From Methanoregula sp. (GTDB lineage Archaea; Halobacteriota; Methanomicrobia; Methanomicrobiales; Methanospirillaceae): DNA of 8,143 bases. A program made the position numbers and the translations under genes. Below, piece by piece: positions 1 through 6,329 of this stretch (the stretch's first letter is position 1; every line of letters begins with the position of its first letter). The stretch covers positions 1-8,143 of the forward strand of contig JAPKXV010000206.1 in assembly GCA_026394635.1 (NCBI GenBank). Direction: 5' to 3'. The notes below the pieces were generated by a model. It saw only the letters and a program-made list of their open reading frames with translations, was not told the origin of the DNA and made no database searches.

Positions 1-174
1 CAAGAGGAACCGTTCATCGCACGCTGCTGCCGGTCGGAGCGGGAAGGTGTCGGCAGGTACAACGGTAAATATGGTGCGGTCGTGCACTGGGGTGCATCCC
101 CCCGGCAGATCGCAGATTCTGTCACAACTCTGATCAGGCAATGGAGGGTGCATGAAAACAATAGCAGTCGCTGA
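1..174 (+). CDS. C-terminal end of an unidentified protein (5' end outside window)
   Basis: Frame 1 is open from the first base to a TGA at 172-174, giving 57 residues that start QEEPFIARCC and contain a GRYNGKYGAVVHWG stretch before a helical-looking tail. About 63% of third codon positions are G or C, as in the other genes here, which supports real coding. I do not recognise the family. The frame overlaps the start of the downstream dehydrogenase by 23 nt, and the ribosome site of that gene lies inside this one, so the two are probably co-transcribed and perhaps translationally coupled. It does not look like the small subunit of isopropylmalate/homoaconitate hydratase, the partner one might expect beside this dehydrogenase. 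The function is left open. Confidence 0.55.
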   Translation, partial: QEEPFIARCCRSEREGVGRYNGKYGAVVHWGASPRQIADSVTTLIRQWRVHENNSSR

Positions 175-1123
175 AGGGGACGGCATCGGTCACGAAGTGA
201 TCACGGTGGCACGGCAGGTGCTGGAACTGCTGCACCCGGAATACGAATTTTTCAGCGTGGAGATGGGGTATGGCATGTGGGAGAAGACCGGCTGCCCGTG
301 CAAAGACCACGAGATTGCGGCGTTAAAAAGTGCAGACGCCGCGCTGTTCGGGGCAGTAACCACCCCCCCGATGAAGGATTACCAGAGCGTTGTGTTACGG
401 ATCAGGAAAGCCCTTGACCTGTACGCGAACCTCCGCCCGGTGAAGGGCAGCGGTTTTGACATCATGATTGTGCGGGAGAACACGGAGGGGCTCTATTCCG
501 GAATCGAGGAGATCGGAACCGACCGCGCAACGACGCTGCGGGTGGTAACACGGAAGGGAACGGAACGGATTGCAAAGGCTGCGATCCGGCTCACAAAGGC
601 CCGACGGCTTCTTACGATCGGGCACAAGGCGAACGTGATCAAATCGGATGTATTTTTCCGGGACATCTGTATTGCGGAGGCAAAAGCCGCCGGGGTGCCG
701 TTCAATGAAAAATATATCGACGCCCTTGCGCTGGACATCCTCCAGCACCCGCAGGCATATGATGTGGTGGTGACGACGAACATTTTCGGAGACATCCTCT
801 CTGATGTTGCATCATTCCTTGTCGGCGGGCTCGGGCTCATGCCGAGTGCCAACATCGGTGACCGGTACGCCCTTTTTGAACCAGTGCATGGCAGCGCCCC
901 GGATATTGCCGGGAAGAATATCGCAAACCCGATTGCAGCAATACGGAGCGCTGCGATGCTGCTGACGTATTGCGGGGATACTACCGGTGCAATGATGATA
1001 GAAAAGGCAATCCAACAGACCCTCCTTGACGGGATCAAAACCGCTGATCTCGGCGGCACTGCCGGAACCCGGGAATTTGGCGAAGCTGTCGCAAAGGAGA
1101 TCGGGCGCAGGACAAAACGGTAA
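152..1123 (+). CDS. isocitrate/isopropylmalate dehydrogenase family protein (LeuB or AksF type)
   Basis: This 323-residue cytosolic enzyme is a complete beta-decarboxylating dehydrogenase: it oxidises a 2-hydroxy-3-carboxy acid and releases CO2. Visible family motifs are EGDGIGHEV (8-16), LRIRKALDLYANLRP (82-96) with the substrate arginines, RENTEGLYSG (108-117) with the catalytic tyrosine (Y115), HKAN (158-161) with the catalytic lysine (K159), the metal-binding aspartates D190, D214 and D218 (TTNIFGDILSD), and the nucleotide loop HGSAPDIAGKNIANP (246-260). Asp251-Ile252 in that loop is the pattern of NAD-dependent members; NADP enzymes usually carry Lys-Tyr there. Methanogens carry two such paralogues, LeuB (leucine) and AksF (2-oxosuberate for coenzyme B). 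The sequence alone does not tell me which this is; the ENTEGLYSGIEE stretch also resembles homoisocitrate dehydrogenases. The start is preceded by GGAGGGTG at 143-150. No separate promoter is evident, consistent with transcription from upstream. Confidence 0.93.
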   Translation: MKTIAVAEGDGIGHEVITVARQVLELLHPEYEFFSVEMGYGMWEKTGCPCKDHEIAALKSADAALFGAVTTPPMKDYQSVVLRIRKALDLYANLRPVKGSGFDIMIVRENTEGLYSGIEEIGTDRATTLRVVTRKGTERIAKAAIRLTKARRLLTIGHKANVIKSDVFFRDICIAEAKAAGVPFNEKYIDALALDILQHPQAYDVVVTTNIFGDILSDVASFLVGGLGLMPSANIGDRYALFEPVHGSAPDIAGKNIANPIAAIRSAAMLLTYCGDTTGAMMIEKAIQQTLLDGIKTADLGGTAGTREFGEAVAKEIGRRTKR

Positions 1124-1159
1124 TCAGTTTAACTCTCTACAATATATCCCCGTTAAAAC

Positions 1160-1178
1160 TCCCCCGGGAAAAGGGGGA
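1160..1178. terminator. stem-loop between convergent genes
   Basis: TCCCCC (1160-1165) and GGGGGA (1173-1178) form a 6-bp stem around a GGGAAAA loop. It sits between the stops of the dehydrogenase (1123) and the prenyltransferase (1186, minus strand). The convergent position suggests a bidirectional end-of-transcript structure, but there is no adjacent T-run on either strand, so the terminator role is inferred. Confidence 0.4.
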
Positions 1179-1185
1179 CAATAGT

Positions 1186-2061
1186 TCATAGCCGGATAAT
1201 TACAAACACTACGACCATAGCGATAGCGAGAGCAATGGCACGGCGATTGATGGTTGACACAAACAGGGGTTCGAACCGGAGATCATGCATGGTCTGCCAT
1301 ACCGGGTGAATAAGCAGCAATCCGAATGGGATAAAGACAAGAAGCCAGCGGAATGGCGGGTGGAGCAGGGCAAACAATGCCGTTGTGCCGAGTGCTATCG
1401 TCATCAATACCAGCGTGACCGCAAACGCCCGTGCCTTTCCTGCAACAACAACGAAGTTTTTCCGTATAAGCCTGTCCTTTGCAAAGTCCCGGATCTCGTT
1501 AAAGATCTCGGCGACCGCACCAAAGATAAAGACGAGTGAAAAAAAGACAGCGCCGGTCAGGTCGGGCGACCCGTACAGGAAGTATCCCATCGCCGCGTAC
1601 AAGGCCGGCAACAGCCCATGATAGCGAAGATCCAGCCCTGCGATGTTTTTCACTTTGATCCCGACCGAATAGGTGGCAAAGATGAACAGTTCAAGACCCC
1701 CGGGAAGGATAAGGGGAAGCGGAAGGAGTGCGAGACAACATAAGGAAACAACAAGGAGCAGGCCGCAGATCTGATAGGATAAGGTGAGCGGGCAGGTACC
1801 GTCCGCAAGCGGGTTCCGTGGACGGGGTTCGTGCGCATCAAGACCCCGGTCGGAGATATCGTTGAGGACAAAGCCGAATGCAGCGGATGATGCAATAAAT
1901 ATCATCAGCACGGCGAGCATCCCGTCAAGCGGTGCAAAGGTCAGCAGTGCGCCGAAGATACCGGTAAGGAGAAAGAGCGGCCCGTATGACGTAAACCGTA
2001 TCAGCCGCAGGATTGTATGAGCACGGGAACCTCGGGTAAAAGAGAGGGTGGTATAATGCAT
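1186..2061 (-). CDS. UbiA-family membrane prenyltransferase
   Basis: This 291-residue polytopic membrane protein has the two aspartate-rich motifs of UbiA prenyltransferases. The first is NDISDRGLD (67-75), fitting NDxxDxxxD and followed by RPRNPLADG, close to the family's RPL/IPSG segment. The second is NEIRDFAKD (188-196), fitting DxxxD. These bind the prenyl diphosphate through Mg2+. About eight or nine hydrophobic segments span roughly 24-42, 47-66, 96-120, 122-137, 147-163, 168-188, 211-232, 236-252 and 273-290. Archaeal relatives include digeranylgeranylglyceryl phosphate synthase and other lipid or quinone prenyltransferases; the acceptor here is unknown. The reading frame stays open far upstream, to 2646, but that part is antisense to the glycosyltransferase and carries no UbiA features. 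MHYTT at 2061 is therefore the chosen start, just before the first basic and hydrophobic segment. The gene is divergent from the glycosyltransferase, with 138 nt between the start codons. Confidence 0.85.
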   Translation of the reverse strand: MHYTTLSFTRGSRAHTILRLIRFTSYGPLFLLTGIFGALLTFAPLDGMLAVLMIFIASSAAFGFVLNDISDRGLDAHEPRPRNPLADGTCPLTLSYQICGLLLVVSLCCLALLPLPLILPGGLELFIFATYSVGIKVKNIAGLDLRYHGLLPALYAAMGYFLYGSPDLTGAVFFSLVFIFGAVAEIFNEIRDFAKDRLIRKNFVVVAGKARAFAVTLVLMTIALGTTALFALLHPPFRWLLVFIPFGLLLIHPVWQTMHDLRFEPLFVSTINRRAIALAIAMVVVFVIIRL

Positions 2062-2147
2062 TTCTTTAGAATTTCTCTCGGAAAGTTCTTGAATGTATGG
2101 CGGAAGGGGATTACAAAAGTTCCTGACCCTATGCCCCGCGTACGCGC

Positions 2148-2154
2148 CTTTAAT
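2148..2154 (+). promoter_or_regulatory. possible TATA box for the glycosyltransferase gene
   Basis: CTTTAAT lies 46 nt before the ATG at 2200, inside the divergent intergenic region. An archaeal start about 25 nt downstream would leave a leader of roughly 25 nt holding the GTGATC ribosome site at 2189-2194. Opposite it, the minus-strand reading of 2111-2120 (ACTTTTGTAA) is a weaker candidate for the prenyltransferase. Both are pattern matches only. Confidence 0.35.
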
Positions 2155-2199
2155 GACAACAACACCCCACCTTTCACATAAGGGAGTCGTGATCAACCG

Positions 2200-3288
2200 A
2201 TGGCAAGTGTCCTGGTATCGCCGCTGAACTGGGGGCTGGGTCATGCCACGAGGGATATCCCCATAATCCACGAACTGACAAAGCGGGGTCATGAAGTCAC
2301 CATCGCTGCCTGCGGCAATGCGCTGTCTGCCCTCAAACGGGAGTTTCCTGACTGCCGGTTCATTGATTTTCCGGATTACCCGGCGCCATACAGCGCAGGC
2401 AGTCTGTTCCTTCCGAAGTTCTGTGCTTACCTTCCTCTGATGCTTCGTGCACTGGCAGCAGAGCGGCGGGCTCTTGGCCGCATCCTGGACCAGGATCGCT
2501 TCGATCTCATCATCAGCGATAACCGGCTCGGCGTATATTCCGACCGGGTGCCGTCGCTGTTCATCACCCACCAGATCCATTTCCATTTCCCTGCGGTGAT
2601 CTGGCCGGTGGAACTCTTCGCACTGCTCCTGAACAGGGAATTGCATACCCGATTTGACCGCGTGATTGTACCTGACAACCCGCCGGGCTCAGGATCGCTT
2701 GCCGGAAAACTCTCCCGCCCGCTCCTTTCCTCATCCCTGCGCACCATGTATTTTGCCGGCATCCTTGCAACTGCCCGCAAAATGGAGGTGGCAGAAGACC
2801 TTGACTATCTCATCATCATCTCGGGACCTGAGCCCCAGAGGACCATATTTGAGCAGATGGTCCTCCCGCAGCTTCCCTGCATCCCCGGCAACAAAATGGT
2901 GCTGCTGGGCAGCCCGTCTGGCCATACAGCGACATGCCCTGACCCGGACACCACCATCCAAAGCTACGTTGATACCAGCGAGAAAATCTCGCTCCTCAAC
3001 CGGGCAAAATTTGTGATCTGCCGGTCCGGTTATACAACGATGATGGAGCTTGCCGAAGTGCAGAAACAGCACGGGCTCTTTGTACCGACACCGGGGCAGA
3101 CCGAGCAGGAATATCTCTCTTTTTATTACCAGCAGAAGGGCTGGTTCCTGTCACAGAACCAGTATCGTCTTGATCTTGCCCGGGATGTCGCTGCAGCACT
3201 GCCGTATTCCGGGTTTCCCTCTATGCCCTCAACGACACAGAATGTCCAGGCCCTGTATGAGGAGGTGCTCGCGCAGTATGTCGAATGA
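2200..3288 (+). CDS. MurG/UGT-like glycosyltransferase (GT-B fold)
   Basis: This 362-residue protein resembles the archaeal glycosyltransferases of the MurG/UGT superfamily (Glyco_trans_1_3-like). It begins with a nucleotide-sugar-enzyme signature: a beta strand, then NWGLGHATR (10-18), equivalent to the GxGGH loop of MurG. HELTKRGHEVTIAACG follows (24-39). The first domain continues with ISDNRLGVYS (105-114) and THQIHFHFP (123-131). The second domain has SGPEPQRTIFE (208-218), CRSGYTTMMEL (274-284) at the usual SGxxTxxE donor-binding site, and PTPGQTEQEYLS (297-307), like the PxxxxxEQ motif that contacts the donor sugar. There is no signal peptide or membrane span, so it is cytosolic or peripheral at the membrane. 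The donor and acceptor are unknown. Its divergent UbiA neighbour suggests a prenyl-linked or lipid acceptor. GTGATC at 2189-2194 matches the end of archaeal 16S rRNA and supports the ATG at 2200. Confidence 0.87.
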   Translation: MASVLVSPLNWGLGHATRDIPIIHELTKRGHEVTIAACGNALSALKREFPDCRFIDFPDYPAPYSAGSLFLPKFCAYLPLMLRALAAERRALGRILDQDRFDLIISDNRLGVYSDRVPSLFITHQIHFHFPAVIWPVELFALLLNRELHTRFDRVIVPDNPPGSGSLAGKLSRPLLSSSLRTMYFAGILATARKMEVAEDLDYLIIISGPEPQRTIFEQMVLPQLPCIPGNKMVLLGSPSGHTATCPDPDTTIQSYVDTSEKISLLNRAKFVICRSGYTTMMELAEVQKQHGLFVPTPGQTEQEYLSFYYQQKGWFLSQNQYRLDLARDVAAALPYSGFPSMPSTTQNVQALYEEVLAQYVE

Positions 3289-3345
3289 AGCGGGAAGCGC
3301 AGCAGGAGATAGCAGCAGGATGCCAGGTCATGGGAGTGCATGAGA

Positions 3346-3564
3346 ATGGATGATCTGGTCCGGTATGGAGTTCTTGCTGTTGCCCTGTTCTACGGTATAC
3401 TCGCCGGCATTGCAGCCGGAGTTTTGTACGGGCTGTATATTCTTGCCATGGCTTTTGTGACGGGAAATTATTCCACGCTTATCGGGGTACTCATCCCTTT
3501 GATGGTTCTTGGTTTTATCTACGGAGTCGCGTACCTGATCCTGAAGAGACTGGGCATCCTGTGA
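3346..3564 (+). CDS. small two-helix membrane protein, unknown function
   Basis: This 72-residue hydrophobic protein has two likely membrane spans, corresponding to residues 8-38 and 46-68 when counted from the upstream ATG at 3340. They are separated by a short polar turn (TGNYST). The C-terminus is basic (LKRLGIL), and small residues (GILAGIAAGVLYG) suggest close helix packing. I do not recognise a family. Two in-frame ATGs exist, at 3340 and 3346. The GGGAG at 3332-3336 is only 3 nt from the first but 9 nt from the second, so 3346 is preferred. It begins 57 nt after the glycosyltransferase stop with no promoter-like box between, so co-transcription with that gene is likely. Codon use is like its neighbours. 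Confidence 0.7.
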   Translation: MDDLVRYGVLAVALFYGILAGIAAGVLYGLYILAMAFVTGNYSTLIGVLIPLMVLGFIYGVAYLILKRLGIL

Positions 3565-3578
3565 GCATGGATGTAAGG

Positions 3579-3587
3579 ATTATTTAT
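3579..3587 (+). promoter_or_regulatory. TATA-like box for thiM-thiE
   Basis: ATTATTTAT lies in the 53-nt gap before the first thiM start codon. Initiation about 25 nt downstream would fall near 3608-3612. That leaves a leader of only about 8 nt to the ATG at 3618 or about 30 nt to the ATG at 3642, too short for a thiamine-pyrophosphate riboswitch in the leader. Confidence 0.5.
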
Positions 3588-3641
3588 CCCCCCCAATACC
3601 GTTACCTTTGATTATTCATGCGGGAGTACATTAGGATAGGA

Positions 3642-4457
3642 ATGAATAAGGAACAGGTAACCCCCGGGTCATGTGCCGATCTGCTTACAAGGATCAAGGA
3701 GAAGCGCCCCTTGGTTCACCACATCACCAACTACGTGACCGTCAATGACTGCGCCAACATCACGCTCTGTATTGGTGCGGCGCCGGTGATGGCAGAGGCA
3801 CCGGAGGAGGCAGGGGAGATGGTGGCGATGGCAGATGCGCTCGTGCTCAATATCGGGACGCTCACCGGCCAACTGGTCGGTGTCATGCTGGAAGCAGGGG
3901 GCAGGGCGAACGAATGCGGTATCCCTGTCATTCTCGACCCCGTCGGTGCAGGGGCGACGAGGATGAGGACTGATGCATCCCTGTTGCTCCTTGACCGGCT
4001 TGAGATCGCGGTGCTGAAGGGAAATGCGGGGGAGATCGGCGTGCTTGCCGGGGCAGGCGGGAAGGTCAGGGGTGTTGACTCACAGGGGTCAGGTGGGGAC
4101 GCGCTTGCAATCGCACAGGCATTTGCAGATGATAAAGGTATCACCGTGGTCGTCAGCGGTGCGACCGATATCGTGACCGATGGCGCCCGCGTACTGCTGG
4201 TTGATAATGGGCATGAGATGATGGGCAGGCTCTCGGGGACCGGCTGCATGGCGGCTTCCCTTGCGGGGGCGTTTGCCGCCGTCTCCGATGATTACGTCCT
4301 CTCATCGGCAGCAGCCCTTGCAGCACTCGGGCTTGCAGGTGAGAAGGCTGCACCCCATGCTGCAGGCCCTTATTCGTTCAGGACGGCACTTTTTGACGAA
4401 CTGGCTGCAATGAGTCCCGGTGACCTTGCACGGGGCGCACGGATCCGGTCGGCCTGA
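3642..4457 (+). CDS. thiM: hydroxyethylthiazole kinase
   Basis: ThiM phosphorylates 4-methyl-5-(2-hydroxyethyl)thiazole with ATP, a salvage step that feeds thiamine phosphate synthesis. The family signature is clear: PLVHHITNYVTVNDCANITL followed by GAAPVMAEAPEE (residues 23-56 from this start), LDPVGAGAT (98-106), LKGNAGEIGVLAG (125-137) and the SGTGCMAASLAGAF anion-hole and catalytic segment (198-211), with the expected cysteine at 202. At 271 residues it has the usual length. Two starts are possible. ATG 3618 would add eight residues (MREYIRIG) and be nearly leaderless. ATG 3642 has AGGA at 3633-3636 with 5-nt spacing, plus GGGAG further upstream, and fits the family N-terminus better. It is followed after 4 nt by thiE, so the two form an operon whose enzymes make successive substrates. 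Confidence 0.95.
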   Translation: MNKEQVTPGSCADLLTRIKEKRPLVHHITNYVTVNDCANITLCIGAAPVMAEAPEEAGEMVAMADALVLNIGTLTGQLVGVMLEAGGRANECGIPVILDPVGAGATRMRTDASLLLLDRLEIAVLKGNAGEIGVLAGAGGKVRGVDSQGSGGDALAIAQAFADDKGITVVVSGATDIVTDGARVLLVDNGHEMMGRLSGTGCMAASLAGAFAAVSDDYVLSSAAALAALGLAGEKAAPHAAGPYSFRTALFDELAAMSPGDLARGARIRSA

Positions 4458-4461
4458 ATTT

Positions 4462-5109
4462 ATGAACTGCGACCTGTACGTGATCACGGACACCACACTT
4501 TCGGGTGGGCGGCCGCATGAAGAGATTGCACACCTTGCTATCGATGGGGGGGCCGATGTCATCCAGCTCCGGGATAAGACGTGCAGTATACCGGAGCTTG
4601 TTGCATCGGGAAAGCGGGTAAAGGTAGTGACCCGACAGACTGGTACCCTGTTCATCGTCAATGACCGGCTGGATGTAGCCATTGCCTGCGGTGCGGACGG
4701 CGTGCACCTTGGCCAGGATGACATGCAGGTACGTTCAGCCCGGGCAATTGCGCCGCATGATTTTCTCATTGGCGTGTCGGTGGGTTCGCGCGGTGAGGCA
4801 CAGCGGGCGGTAAAAGACGGGGCAGATTACCTTGCAGCAAGTCCCGTCTTTCCCACAGCACAGAAAACCGATGCGAATACGCTCTGCGGGATTTCGGGGA
4901 TACAACGTATCCGGGCAGCGGTGGATGTACCGCTTATCGCAATCGGGGGCATCGGGATGCACAATGTCTGCGATGTCATACGGGCGGGAGCTGATGGCAT
5001 CGCGGTGATCTCTGCCGTTGTGGGGCAGCCGGATATCAGCGGTGCAGCGCGGGCATTGAAAGACCGGATCATGGCATGCAAAAAAGAACTGGTGCACCGT
5101 GGCAGATAA
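4462..5109 (+). CDS. thiE: thiamine-phosphate synthase
   Basis: ThiE couples hydroxymethylpyrimidine diphosphate to thiazole phosphate, the product of the neighbouring ThiM, yielding thiamine phosphate. The 215-residue TIM-barrel protein shows LYVITD at the first strand, QLRDK (35-39), FIVNDR (64-69), GVHLGQDD (80-87), VSVGS (105-109), SPVFPTAQKTD (127-137, the phosphate/Mg loop, where most relatives begin with Gly rather than Ser), LIAIGGI (158-164) and GADGIAVISAV (177-187). ATG 4462, 4 nt after the thiM stop, starts right before the first strand. A GTG at 4420 in the same frame would add 14 unsupported residues overlapping thiM. No strong ribosome site precedes 4462, so translation is probably coupled to thiM. 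The pyrimidine kinase ThiD is not in the window. Confidence 0.95.
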   Translation: MNCDLYVITDTTLSGGRPHEEIAHLAIDGGADVIQLRDKTCSIPELVASGKRVKVVTRQTGTLFIVNDRLDVAIACGADGVHLGQDDMQVRSARAIAPHDFLIGVSVGSRGEAQRAVKDGADYLAASPVFPTAQKTDANTLCGISGIQRIRAAVDVPLIAIGGIGMHNVCDVIRAGADGIAVISAVVGQPDISGAARALKDRIMACKKELVHRGR

Positions 5110-5184
5110 CAGGTTTGCGCATGGCGCTACGGTAAAAAGTGGTGATGGGGTTCCTGCAGAATTGTCCGGAACCGTATGTTCACT

Positions 5185-5196
5185 ATCTCATGAGAT
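5185..5196. repeat. perfect 12-bp palindrome
   Basis: ATCTCATGAGAT reads identically on both strands. Size and symmetry suit a dimeric DNA-binding protein, but it lies more than 200 nt before the next gene and could be chance. Confidence 0.4.
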
Positions 5197-5323
5197 GCGT
5201 AATGGACGTGCTGGCAGTGCAGGATACATAGTTACCGGGATGCCAGAGCCTGCGTAGCGGTTAAGGTTGTCGGAACCGGTAATGGTCCGGATGCAGGGAT
5301 ATATTGCCATAATGGGTCAGGGG

Positions 5324-5350
5324 GGTTCATTGAACCACGGGGTTCAACCC
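5324..5350. repeat. overlapping GGTTCA inverted repeats, possible operator
   Basis: GGTTCA (5324-5329) and TGAACC (5331-5336) form a 6-bp inverted repeat around one base. TTGAACC (5330-5336) and GGTTCAA (5341-5347) form a second, 7-bp inverted repeat around ACGG. GGGTT/AACCC (5340-5350) forms a third. The block ends about 20 nt before the TATA-like box of the surface-protein gene, a position used by archaeal activators. The binding role is inferred. Confidence 0.5.
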
Positions 5351-5370
5351 TTGCACCTGCAATGCATACC

Positions 5371-5380
5371 ATTAATCATA
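5371..5380 (+). promoter_or_regulatory. TATA-like box for the surface-protein gene
   Basis: ATTAATCATA sits 27-37 nt before the ATG at 5408. Initiation about 25 nt downstream would give a very short leader, and no Shine-Dalgarno motif is seen, so leaderless translation is plausible. Confidence 0.45.
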
Positions 5381-5407
5381 TCACCTTTCCCGCCCATCCA
5401 CATCAGT

Positions 5408-6238
5408 ATGAAACCAAACACCCGTTTCCAGTTCACCATCATCATCGCAATCCTTGTGATGGCGGCACTGGTTGTGCTCCCGGTATCGGGAGCTGTTGCC
5501 CCGACGGCAACGGTAACGACAAATTCAGCAACTCAGGCAATACAATCCTATGTTACGGCAACCGTATCAGCACCCAGCATCACTGCCGGTCAGCCTGTCA
5601 CGATCTCCGGCACCTCAACCGGACCCGCAACTGAGGTCCAGATCTGGATCTTTGCCGGAAACTATGTCAACGTGACCATGGTCCCGGTCAATCCTGACGG
5701 GACGTACTCAAAGACATATGCCACCGCAGGATTTCCTCAAGTGATATACTATGTATTTGTTCAGAGCCCGGGAACTGACAACAAGCTCCAGATAACCACA
5801 AGCGGATATTCAGGACAGGCAGTCAATGCCAATACCAGGGTGGTCATCTTCAACTTTACCGGTACAGGCAGTGTTACTGACAAGGCAGCGGTAGAAGCCC
5901 TTTCAAACGCCCTTGCTCTGCCCGGTGTTGATGACATCTACACAAAGACCCAGTTTGCGATCACCGCTTCAGGAGCGGCCTCACCGGCAACTACCACTGC
6001 CATGATGCCCGGCTCCGACCGGGACAGCCACGGCTGCATTGGCTCTGCAGGGTACACCTGGTGCGAACCAAAACAGAAGTGCCTGCGTGAATGGGAAGAG
6101 TCCTGTACAGGTACAGCCCCGACCACACCTCCTGTTTCCGCAGCCCCGACCACTGCAAAATCCCCGCTTCCGCCGGTTGTCGCCATTGCAGGGCTCGCCC
6201 TCGCATGCTGTGCAGCTGCGGTTTACCGGAAACCGTAA
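5408..6238 (+). CDS. secreted surface protein with four-cysteine motif and C-terminal anchor
   Basis: This 276-residue protein has a Sec signal peptide (basic MKPNTRFQ, hydrophobic core 9-25, likely cleavage after VSG near 28). A beta-rich Ig-like region follows (about 48-132), including VTISGTSTGPATEVQIWIF and YYVFVQSPGTDNKLQI, a pattern I associate with methanogen surface proteins. Residues 141-190 form a small alpha/beta segment. Next comes a cysteine motif, GCIGSAGYTWCEPKQKC (209-225) ending with Cys233, with spacing C-x8-C-x5-C-x7-C. The C-terminus has a Thr/Pro-rich linker (235-253), a hydrophobic helix (256-272) and a short basic tail (YRKP). That layout resembles archaeal surface anchors (PGF-CTERM-like), though no PGF triplet is present. 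The frame is open back to 5267, but only ATG 5408 directly precedes a signal peptide. The function is unknown; it is likely exposed on the envelope. Confidence 0.8.
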   Translation: MKPNTRFQFTIIIAILVMAALVVLPVSGAVAPTATVTTNSATQAIQSYVTATVSAPSITAGQPVTISGTSTGPATEVQIWIFAGNYVNVTMVPVNPDGTYSKTYATAGFPQVIYYVFVQSPGTDNKLQITTSGYSGQAVNANTRVVIFNFTGTGSVTDKAAVEALSNALALPGVDDIYTKTQFAITASGAASPATTTAMMPGSDRDSHGCIGSAGYTWCEPKQKCLREWEESCTGTAPTTPPVSAAPTTAKSPLPPVVAIAGLALACCAAAVYRKP

Positions 6239-6245
6239 TCATCCC

Positions 6246-6252
6246 TTTTTTT
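6246..6252 (+). terminator. oligo-T terminator of the surface-protein gene
   Basis: A run of seven T begins 8 nt after the TAA at 6236-6238. Oligo-T tracts without a hairpin are the usual archaeal intrinsic termination signal. Confidence 0.55.
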
Positions 6253-6329
6253 CGGCTCTGGTGAAATCCCTGTCCAACCTCCGGTATTAGCATTCCCTGC
6301 TGGATCGATTTTTCCCAGATATCAAAGGG

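Larger units (their letters stand above)
5110..5407. other. 298-nt intergenic region with palindromes, no supported gene
   Basis: This gap between thiE and the surface-protein gene has no reading frame with convincing codon bias. It holds a perfect 12-bp palindrome at 5185-5196 (ATCTCATGAGAT), a cluster of GGTTCA inverted repeats (5324-5350) and a TATA-like box (5371-5380). No T-run terminator is visible after thiE. Two short frames (5099-5257 and 5145-5231) were considered and not accepted. Confidence 0.5.

Noticed and set aside
493..1059. Long antisense frame within the dehydrogenase
   Set aside because: The sense strand encodes every catalytic motif of the family, and the antisense product is a compositionally biased shadow.
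2062..2646. N-terminal extension of the prenyltransferase frame on the minus strand
   Set aside because: It lies antisense to the glycosyltransferase, shows no UbiA-like or membrane sequence, and the family's N-terminus begins right at MHYTT.
5145..5231. 28-codon ATG frame (MGFLQNCPEPYVHYLMRC...) after thiE
   Set aside because: Codon bias is acceptable, but the GGTG lies directly against the ATG, the frame is very short and nothing supports it further. A conserved microprotein cannot be excluded.
5099..5257. 52-codon GTG frame overlapping the end of thiE
   Set aside because: Only about 37% of third positions are G or C, well below the real genes here, the ribosome site is weak, and no family is recognised.
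5339..5350. tRNA T-arm-like GGTTCAACCC
   Set aside because: No acceptor, anticodon or D-arm can be built around it, so it is treated as part of the inverted-repeat block.
5267..5407. 47-residue upstream extension of the surface protein
   Set aside because: It would bury the signal peptide inside the protein and run through the inverted repeats and TATA-like box; ATG 5408 starts directly with a signal peptide.
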